Source: Pleurotus ostreatus/Saccharomyces cerevisiae fusant | Taxonomy: Eukaryota > Opisthokonta | Reading direction: 5' to 3' | Length of the DNA: 26,771 nt | Assembly: GCA_024196135.1 (NCBI GenBank) | Contig: JAMQCK010000351.1 | Span: 1-26,771, forward strand | In this document: one piece after another, positions 19,138 through 26,771 of the stretch | Position numbering within the stretch: position 1 is the stretch's first letter | How the letters are laid out: each line of letters opens with the position of its first letter | Position numbers and translations under genes: made by a program | Notes under the pieces: model-generated | Seen by the model: only the letters and a program-made list of their open reading frames with translations | Told to the model about the DNA's origin: nothing | Databases searched by the model: none

Positions 19138-20665
19138 CTACCAACCTCGTATGTAGAAAGGCCGTATGGTTCTGTTCCGGATGGCGTCGATGGTCAACTC
19201 GTCCGGGACATTTTCGTACGATTTACCAAACGTAGTGAGAGTCGCAAAGCCTGTAGTGTGCGCCACAAATAGTGGTCTCCTCGTAATAGCCAGCACGCGC
19301 AGGCGATCCAATAGCCAACTATATTCAGAGTGCGAGGCACCTTTAGGTCTGCGATAACCGATAACCAGGCACGTGAGGTTGGGGAGAAGGTCCGTTGGGT
19401 GTGGATCGTGGGGACGTTGGAGTAAGGTCGTCAATCGATTGAGAGGTGCCGGACTGTCGTAACAATCCGTAGAATACACACCGACCTCAAGAGAAGTGAG
19501 GGAGGGCATGCGGCGAAGAGTTTGCGCAAACTCGTCCGCAACCACCACTACGTCCAATAGAGCAAGAGATTCTAGCTTGAGTACCTCTGGCGATCTTTTC
19601 AGGAGGTCGACGTATGCCTTGAAAGTACTATTGGGTTCCGAAGGTGGGTCAACGTCGCCGATCATGGTCAAGGCCCTGTGATCTGATGCGCAGATCTCGA
19701 AGGCGAGGTCAATAGCATCATATGCGAGCGTCATCTCTTCGAGGACGGGGAACACGGCGGCTGTTTTCGAATGATAGGCCGATCCCCAGAGAGTCAGGAC
19801 CAGCACCGACGGCTGGCGTTATAAAGACTCCAGCGCGCGACGCAGTGGTAGCACACTCGATGTGGATGTCTTCGATGATTCAAAATTCTGGAAGCGCGAT
19901 GACCCTGTCGAGATTGCGCAGGACGCTTTGAATTTCCCGCAAAAGAGGTGCGTGCGTGAAGATGGAGAGAGCGGACCTGTCCTGCTTGCTTGAGCCGAGG
20001 GTAAGACGCTACAAGTTGGGGAACGTGCAACCGCGCAGCATCTTTTAGGTCGTCCTGAACGGGAAGCTTAGCCGTGCCACTCTCCACTGACGGCAGCGCG
20101 CGAAGAAGTATTCCCAGTGGCATGCATTCGAGGAGAGACCCACGTCGCTCATCGACGACTCGTCCGTCATGTCAATGTCGAGCACGAGAGACACGTCAAC
20201 GGGTATCCTCTCCATCTCAGCGCGAATGGCAGGTCCGTATCGAGCAGGGGGGTTGTAATTGTGGAAAATCCTGAATATGCTCCAGAAACGCGGGATTCCG
20301 AAGACGATGTCGCGCCACGCACAGCAGACCTGGGCCATATACAGCCTGCGTCTTCCAGCGTATGCCTCCGCCCAGTCAGAAGGAAGGGCATACGTGAAGA
20401 TTTCGATCCAGAGCTCCACAGGCACTCGTCGCCAAGGAGAGAGAAGGGTCTTATTGAACAGATTTTGTGTGGAAAGCACTTGCCGCCGAAGCGTCAGTGC
20501 AGCGATTTCGTGCTCAAGCCGCGCGTCTATCGCCTGCCAGTCGTGGATGCGGCGAGCAAGAATCGCGGCCTCTGCAGGGTCCGGAGCGTAGCAAGACCGA
20601 GCCCGGGCGAATAAGATGTCGCTTTCTGCCTGCAGATGCTCAAGATTGTCTGTTCTAATGCTCAT
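19138..20665 (-). pseudogene. F-box gene disrupted by stops and a frameshift
   Basis: The first open part (20665-20045, 206 codons) has a helical N-terminus and an F-box at about residues 75-130 (SPWRRVPVELWIEIFTYALP ... AQVCCAWRDIVFGIPRFW), then CHWEYFFARCRQW. It stops with TAA at 20047-20045. Beyond it the same frame continues to encode family-like sequence (RLTLGSSKQDRSALSIFTHAP, LREIQSVLRNLDRVIALPE). It is interrupted by TAG at 20011-20009, inside an FPNL-x-RLTL motif, and by TGA at 19882-19880. Near 19806 the frame shifts by one and a long open part follows to 19138 with Leu-rich F-box C-terminal sequence (FPVLEEMTLAYDA, LESLALLDVVVV, LPNLTCLVIGY). I found no donor/acceptor pair that would splice out all stops while keeping conserved sequence. 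The ends look intact, so decay is recent or reflects sequencing error. Confidence 0.7.
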
Positions 20666-21439
20666 TTCTGCACAGGTATATGAGTGAGCGTTGGAAGCGA
20701 CGTGTGCCTACGCACTTTTAAGCACCACTCGTAAAGTAATGCGAAATTGATACAGAACACACCTGAAATCAGGGCGATCTTCCACAAAATCGACGATGTA
20801 GTGGAGAGGAAGAGGAGTAACTGGAGACAACGTGGCACCGGCGTGACCCGGAAAAAAACCGGTCCGGGTTTCCGGGAACGGAAATCGCCCCCGCAACCCG
20901 CGACTCCAGCCTGGCTCCTGCTCTCGTTGCTTCGTGACTGATGAATTTACAACTTTGCGAGTATCTCTGCGCGAGAGAGCAACTTTCTCTGCCCGTCCTT
21001 CTTCATCGGCGAGATAAACTAGAGCGCGCATCGCGCCCAGCCTTCATGTGACCGCGGCGCTGACCTCCTCTCACGGGCGGGCTAAGTATCCCGCCCGCTG
21101 TCCAACAGGCTGACGGGTTCAATTCAAGCTCGCTGCTACAGATCGAAACTGTTGCGTGCCGGGGCTAGCGCCACAGATCGCCGGCGCAGCGAAGATCTTT
21201 GGTCCGCGGGGTGGAGAACTGCGACTCGGATCTCGACGCGACTTCGACTCGGACGGCCACGACGACAGCAAGCGACCGACTTCCAGCTTCAAGACTCCCC
21301 GCTCAAGACAAGGCTCCCCGCTTAGCGGCCCGACGCCCTTTTGCCAGCACACTCGTTCACGGCTTCGGATTTCGACAAGACACCGGCCCACACCTCGTCC
21401 TCGAGTGCACATTCCCTTCGATTCATTTTCACATCCGCA
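20666..21439. other. Divergent intergenic region
   Basis: 774 bp between the broken F-box gene and the wall-protein gene. It contains a CCCGGAAA ... TTTCCGGG inverted repeat (20847-20876) and a perfect 8-bp GC hairpin (21074-21097). No gene or TATA box is obvious. Confidence 0.4.
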
Positions 21440-22138
21440 ATGCGCGCTTCTACTCTCTTCTTCGCCGTCTCTGCCGTCTTTCTTGCGGCGCCTGCGGCGA
21501 GCTCCCCCGCCTTCGTCAAACGCCAGGAGTCCATCACCGCGGTAGCGACCGCCACGGCGACGTCGGTTGTGACGGAGACGACTTCCCCTTCGGTGACGGA
21601 GACGACGGTCTCGCAGACCACGGTGGTGTCGATCACGGACTCGGCGCCGTCCTCAAGCGAGCAGGTGACCACCAGCAGCGAGACGAGCCCGCCGGCCGAG
21701 ACTTCGAGCACGGATAGCGCTCCGTCTACGGAGAGCTCGAGCGGGGAGAGCTCGACGAGCGAGAGTAGCAGGTGTGTGTCGTGGTTGAGCTTGAAGTGCG
21801 AACTCGCCTAATGCTGATTGCTTGCTAGCACCGCCGAAACGACTTTTACGGACTCCGCGTCCTCGATCGAGAGCAGCAGCTCATCAAGCGTTGCCCAGAC
21901 CACCTCCGCCACGTCCTCCGCTGTCCTCGCCAGCGAAACCTCTGCCGCCTCTACAGTCTCGCACACGGGTGTCCCTTCCAGCTTGGTCGCGCCGTCTCGC
22001 ATCACCTCGACGCGGACCACTGCCGCGAGGTCGACCGCGACGGGTGACTCGAATGGCGCGCGGGCCATGAAGAACATTGGCGGAGGTCCCGTTCTGGCGG
22101 TAGCTGCGGCCTTCGGTGCCGCGATGCTTGTGCTGTGA
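21440..22138 (+). CDS. GPI-anchored Ser/Thr-rich cell-wall protein
   Basis: Exons 21440-21771 and 21829-22138, with a 57-nt intron (GTGTGT...GCTAG) containing CCTAAT and CTGAT branch-like words, give 213 aa. The N-terminus is a signal peptide (MRASTLFFAVSAVFLAAPA) followed by AFVKRQ, a Kex2-type dibasic site at residues 27-28. The mature chain is almost entirely Ser, Thr, Ala, Val and Glu (SVVTETTS, SSSTAETT), suiting dense O-mannosylation. The C-terminus (GGGPVLAVAAAFGAAMLVL) is a hydrophobic tail preceded by small residues, the usual signal for GPI attachment. No catalytic domain is seen. Location at the plasma membrane or wall is inferred from these signals. An upstream in-frame codon run exists, but the ATG at 21440 is the one that starts the signal peptide. 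Confidence 0.85.
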
Positions 22139-22414
22139 AGGCGAAATCCTACATCGCACGCCTGGTAGCAGCGAGAGAGGCAGAGGGAAGGAGGTGGAGG
22201 AAGACAGCTTAGCGAGGAGGCGTTGTGAGTGTAGACAACCGCCTTCACAGACTATCATCTGAGCTGTTGCCTACCAGTATGTCCTGTACACATATCTATC
22301 GAACATAATACCAGTGTTGTGTGTGCTATCTTTCCTACTTCATCCCGATACCTCGGCAGGGCGGTCATGCTCAAGATGACAGTCGGCGATCACCTGGACG
22401 AGCGTTTGAGTAGA

Positions 22415-23236
22415 CTAGCTTCCAGCCGATTGGATGAAACTCACTTCGGCCGGTGCATCGGTATGTTCTTCATATACCCAGCTCCTCCCCGCCTCACATA
22501 CCACCAGACACGGCTCCGTCCTATCCTTCATCATCTCCAGGACGAACTTTTCAGATTCTTTGGGAGAGGTATCCTGTTTGACGAGAAGAACGCCGCGGAC
22601 CCTCCCCGACCCTTCCTCGGTCAGGCGGAGCAACAAGCCGGCACCAGTCAAGGGCGCCGTGCTCAGAGGGCCGGGCTTCTTGCCCACCGAGCGCGGGTAG
22701 CAGGCCTCTTGCCGTATCTTGCGGCTCAAAGCCCCCTCCATCAACGGGACGGCCGTGATGGCCTCAGACCGCGTCAAGATAGCGACGATTCGAGAGGTGA
22801 CTACTCCGTAGCCGGGCTCTCCGTCCTCGACGTTCGACACGACGTCGATATCTCCGTTGGCCTGCAGATGGACGAGCTCGTGCGTCCCGAGCGTGATCTC
22901 GCCGCGCGCTAGGAGTGCGTTCTCCGCATTGGCGGGACATATGCCTGCTTCTCCAACCAGCAGGCGAAACCCATGCTGCGGACCGTGCATTCCTGATTGG
23001 TAGAGCAGGTAGAGAAAGGGTTTGCGCGTGCGATCCTCGGGATCAGAGTCATCGCGATGGCGCGGGTATACGGAGGGGCTGTGACCTTGCGTGGCAATTT
23101 GCTGACGGATGGACGGCGCGTTGGAAAGTTCGTCGAGGGCGCCAGCGTGGGCGATGTGCTTGAGGAGAGAGGTGCTTGGGGGCCAGGGGCTGGGCGGGCG
23201 GGCAGAGCTGTTGTCGTTGTCAGAGGAGGAAGACAT
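22415..23236 (-). CDS. Hypothetical protein, single exon
   Basis: An uninterrupted frame of 273 codons from ATG at 23236 to TAG at 22415. I do not recognise the family. The first ~25 residues are Ser/Asp/Pro-rich (MSSSSDNDNSSARPPSPWPP), then a helical stretch (LLKHIAHAGALDELSNAPSI), then a core that looks beta-rich (FLYLLYQSGMHG, GFRLLVGEAGI, GEITLGTHELVHL, VVTSRIVAILTRSEAITAVP, GLLLRLTEEGSGRVRGVLLV). The C-terminus is EVSFIQSAGS. No signal peptide, membrane segment or known active-site motif is visible. It is convergent with the wall-protein gene, about 276 bp away. The frame could be a true gene or, less likely, chance openness in GC-rich DNA. Confidence 0.6.
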   Translation of the reverse strand: MSSSSDNDNSSARPPSPWPPSTSLLKHIAHAGALDELSNAPSIRQQIATQGHSPSVYPRHRDDSDPEDRTRKPFLYLLYQSGMHGPQHGFRLLVGEAGICPANAENALLARGEITLGTHELVHLQANGDIDVVSNVEDGEPGYGVVTSRIVAILTRSEAITAVPLMEGALSRKIRQEACYPRSVGKKPGPLSTAPLTGAGLLLRLTEEGSGRVRGVLLVKQDTSPKESEKFVLEMMKDRTEPCLVVCEAGRSWVYEEHTDAPAEVSFIQSAGS

Positions 23237-23922
23237 GCTGCTGAAGGGCAATTGGAATGTCTGGGAACTGAAGCAAGCCGCCGAAGTCTTGCCCTAAATA
23301 CCCTGCGTGCGAGGCTGTGAGCTCGCTCCTTATCGAAGTCAAGCGGAGTCACTGCCCTGCCTCAATTACGCGCTAATCTTGTCTTCTACCGCAGAATCAA
23401 GGTAAGCAACACTTGAGCAATGTGCAACGAGATGCTACATCCTATGTGCGTGCGTCCAGGGCACTCTGGTGGGTTTGTAGGTGACAGTAGGCGCACTGCA
23501 CGTGACTGAAAGGAATATGTGGCGTCGCGGCCCGCTTCGCCGTCCAATTCCTCTACCTCATCTCCGTCCACGAATTCCTATCTGCCGAGTACTGTCCAAT
23601 TAGCCAGACCCCAGACGTACTCTGAGCCACATAATCGAGTCACTTTTTCTTTTCTCTTGACAGGCTGAGCTCAAGAATACCGGTCGGCTTTTCCCCGCTC
23701 GATAGGTACGCTCAGAACGACCCACTGCTGACCTCGGCGCATGTTCGCTTTTCCCCTCATTCAAGTCGCGGCCCGGATACCGTCGAAGCGGTATAGTACT
23801 TCAAGATGAGATGCAGCGCGATAAGCGCCTTGACTGAGACGGTGAACGGCCGATCGACGACTACACCGACAACGAGTAGGCCGACATCGCTATCACTGCC
23901 AGTGCCAGCGACTTGAACGACG
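23237..23922. other. Divergent intergenic region
   Basis: 686 bp between the divergent hypothetical and beta-mannosidase genes. A TATTTA-like element on the minus strand near 23295 could serve the hypothetical gene. No gene, repeat or RNA is seen. Confidence 0.4.
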
Positions 23923-26741
23923 ATGCCCGCCAAGACCAGCTCGATTACTCTGAACTCGGGGTGGGCGTGGAAGCGTCGTGGGGAGGGGGACGTACTCGAT
24001 GAGCTGAAGCTAGGGCTGACGGAAGATGGTGAGTGTCCATACCCTTGCGGAAGGACCGCGACTGACCAGCTCTTCATCTCTCCTGCCTTCTCTTCACCTT
24101 CTCAATTGCTCGTCCTACCCAGTCACACCCACCAACCCCGACAATCCCGCAAAGCACCTCATTGACGGATCCGTCCCGCCTGACGCACTCACCACCGCCT
24201 GGTACTCCGCGCGCACCAGCCCGTCCGAGATCCACGTCGAGCTGCGAAAGGCCGGCTTCATCCCGGATCCATACATCGGCTTCAACGAGCACCAGGTGCA
24301 GTGGATCGGCGACGCGGAGTGGGTGTACAAGTGCGAGTTTGGTGTGGGGGACGCGGATGTGGGGAGGCGGGGCATCCTGGAGTTTGCGGGGCTAGATGCC
24401 ATTGCTGATGTGTATCTGGTGCGTTCGACCTGTTTCCTTCGAGCCTATGAGCTGCGGCACTGATTGTATGCGCGCGATCCTCTCAGAACGGCACCCGCAT
24501 CTTCTCTGCGGACAACCAGTTTAGGACCTGGGCGCACACGGTCGAGCCCAACTCTCTCAATGCCACCCTTAACACCCTCCTCATCCACTTCAAGTCCGCC
24601 AAAGCCCTCGCGCTAGCGGAAGAGGCCAAGTACGGGCGCGTCCGCGCTGGGTCGACCAACCTGGGCGACCCAAGCCGCGTCTACGTGCGCAAGGCGCAGT
24701 ATGATTGGAGGTGGGATTGGGTGAGTTCGGTTTTTGTGCGATGATTGTGCTGTGTGCGCGCAGATTTTTCCTTTCATGGAGGCCGTGATAGTCTTTCCGA
24801 TGAGCGCCTTGACCTCTTCGATGAACATTTAGCTTCACCGTTGGACGTCTTGCTAATCATACCTCTAGGGCCCCGAACTCATGACCTGCGGCCCTTACCG
24901 CCCCGTCACCCTCAAGTCCTTCGACGCGCGCATCGCCGACGTGCTGACCAAGGCGAGCCTGGTGGGCACGCCCACGCGGGGCTCGTTGGCGAAGGCGGCG
25001 CTGAGGGTGGATGTGACGGTGGATGGGGTGGATGAGGTGGATGCTGCGCGCTTGCACGTCATCCTGAAAGCGAAGGGAACGGGAGAAGAGATTAGGCAGG
25101 AGAAGGTTGTCTTGAAGGGGTTGGAGGGCGTGCGGACGGGTGGAACGAGGTCGTTGACGGGGGATGAGATCGTGAAGGAGGGTGAGTGGAATCTGTTTGC
25201 AGGCATTGCTGCCGAAGAGCACTACTCAGTTTGAGCGATGGCTGACACTCCACTCCAGACGCAAATGCTACCACCTCTGACGTAGCTGCCACCGCTCACG
25301 GCGTAGTGTACAAGGATGTCATTGTCTGGGACGATCTGGATGTCAAGCCTTGGTGGCCGACGGGATACGGTGCGCAAGATATGTACGAGGTCGTGGTTGA
25401 GGTGATGCATGAGGTGAGTCGGGCTGTTGCCTTTCGCTATCGGCGCCATGTTGCCTGCGACTGACGTTCTCTCAGGACGGCACCGTCGTTGACGCCACGA
25501 CGAAGCGCATCGGCTTCCGCTCTGTCGAGCTCGTGCAGGACGAGCTGAAGGAGCCCGATCAGTACGGGACCGGCAGCACGTTCTTCTTCCGCGTGAATGG
25601 GGTGCGGATGTTTATGGGAGGTGAGTACTCGGGTTCAATGTCCTCGTCGTCGACGTAGTACCTCTCGTACCGCTCGACTGCTGACAATCTATCGCAGGCT
25701 CCAACTGGATCCCCGCTGACAACTTCCTCACGACGCTCACGCCGGACCGCTACCGCGCCTGGCTGACGCTGCTGCGCGACGGGAACCAGAACATGGTCCG
25801 GCTGTGGGGCGGCGGTGTGTACGAGCCCGACTGCTTTTACAAGGCGTGCGATGGTGGGCTATCTCGCATCTGTTTCTCCTCCGTTAGACCGCCTTCGACT
25901 GACTGCGCACCACATAGACCTCGGCCTCCTCGTGTGGCAGGATTTCCAGTTCGCGTGTGGTGTGTATCCTGCGCATCCGGCATTCGTGGCCACCGTGCGG
26001 CAGGAGGTGGTGGACAATGTAACGCGGATGCGCCATCATCCGAGTTTGGCGATATACTGCGGGAACAATGAGGTGAGAGGAGCCAGCAGCTTCTTCGCGG
26101 GTATATGTCTGACTGCGAACTATCAGGACTACCAAATGGTGCTCCAATGGGGTGGTGAGTTGATCGTTTTGCGGGATATCTGACGGTGGACTGATAGAGT
26201 CTGCAGATGTCGCAGCGCTGCCGGCGCGCAAGCTCTATGAAGAGGTGTTCCCGGACGTCGTGGGCGCGTTGACGGATCCGCCGGTACCGTACCATCGGGG
26301 TTCGCCCTACGGAGGCAAGGGATGGGACACGGCGGATCCGACGGTGGGCGATGTGCATCAGGTAGGTTGTGGGTTATGGGGTAGGGGATGGAGGAAGACT
26401 GACGGACGCTCAAGTGGAATATATGGGGCGGCAAGGAGCTTCCTTATCAGGAGTACGACCGCATGGGGGGTCGCTTTGTCTCGTGAGTTACCGCCTATAC
26501 GATACATCCCAGGACCATTATCTCACTCTTGTTCTACAGCGAGTTCGGTCTCCCCGCCCTCCCTGTCATGTCCACGATCAAGCAATGGATGGGCTCGGCG
26601 CCGGAGAGCGAGTACTACTCCCAGTCGCCCATCATCGCTCAGCATAACCGTGCGGGCTCGTTCGAGCGCCGCTTTGCGATCGTGATGAACGAGAACTTCC
26701 GCTTGACGGAGGATCTGGAGACCTATGTCTACCATACGCAG
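23923..26741 (+). CDS. mndB: GH2 beta-mannosidase (MndB-like), 3' partial
   Basis: Exo-acting glycoside hydrolase that removes terminal beta-1,4-mannose, from manno-oligosaccharides or N-glycan cores. Twelve exons, all in frame: 23923-24028, 24123-24418, 24487-24720, 24869-25181, 25259-25413, 25476-25620, 25698-25853, 25918-26072, 26127-26154, 26198-26361, 26415-26482, 26540-26741. They encode 674 aa of the usual ~850; the rest lies beyond the window after a GTATGG donor at 26742. There is no signal peptide, matching intracellular MndB rather than secreted MndA. Visible family blocks: PSEIHVELRKAGFIPDPYIG, WIGDAEWVYKC, DWRWDWGPELMTCGPYRPV, NGVRMFMGGSNWIPAD, NMVRLWGGGVYEPD, CGNNE (acid/base Glu, residue 520) and SEFG (nucleophile Glu, residue 608). 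Two in-frame acceptors 9 nt apart (26197 and 26206) could give variants with or without three residues. Confidence 0.95.
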
Positions 26742-26771
26742 GTATGGGCGCCTCTCACTGTGGAGGGGAAC

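Noticed and set aside
20847..20876. CCCGGAAA ... TTTCCGGG inverted repeat
   Set aside because: Short arms around an A-run; no context linking it to a function.
21074..21097. Perfect 8-bp GC-rich hairpin (CGGGCGGG/CCCGCCCG)
   Set aside because: In a fungal intergenic region such a short hairpin is not a terminator and is likely by chance in GC-rich DNA.

Overview
This window looks like a piece of a basidiomycete (Agaricomycete-type) nuclear genome. Genes are split by many short introns of about 49-150 nt, mostly near 50, with GTRNGY donors, CTNAY-like branch sites and YAG acceptors. Coding exons are rich in C/G at third codon positions. The families present fit a wood- or litter-associated mushroom-forming fungus: a TOK-type potassium channel, F-box/LRR proteins, an intracellular GH2 beta-mannosidase, a GPI-anchored Ser/Thr-rich wall protein and an LPMO-like secreted protein. 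All exon structures below were worked out by hand from frame and splice-signal agreement; nothing was aligned or searched.

Layout. 1-297 (minus): first exon of a secreted protein whose mature N-terminus is predicted to be His, as in copper LPMOs; it runs off the left edge. About 460-3829: 3.4 kb without a convincing gene, holding at least four degenerate short-period repeat arrays (units near 20-28 bp). 3830-6087 (plus): five-exon TOK-type two-pore K+ channel. 6928-8920 (plus): three-exon unrecognised protein with a disordered N-terminal half. 8921-10706: gene-poor, with a strong 51-nt inverted repeat. 10707-12288 and 12823-14578 (both minus): a tandem pair of F-box/LRR-like genes. 15023-15935 (minus): conserved-looking hypothetical protein with a PPxY motif. 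16925-18842 (plus): nucleotidyltransferase-fold domain fused to a long Ser/Pro-rich tail. 19138-20665 (minus): F-box gene broken by three in-frame stops and a frameshift. 21440-22138 (plus): GPI-anchored wall protein. 22415-23236 (minus): unrecognised single-exon protein. 23923-26741 (plus): twelve exons of a GH2 beta-mannosidase that continues past the right edge.

The genes do not form an obvious pathway. The recurring theme is F-box proteins: two apparently intact, one broken, all on the minus strand within 10 kb. This agrees with the known birth-and-death expansion of F-box genes in mushroom genomes. I see no clear case for a wholly new system. The most unusual items are the successive ~21-bp/48-bp repeat arrays in the gene desert, the broken F-box copy, the Cys in the first pore filter of the K+ channel, and the Asp-to-Asn change in the nucleotidyltransferase-like motif.
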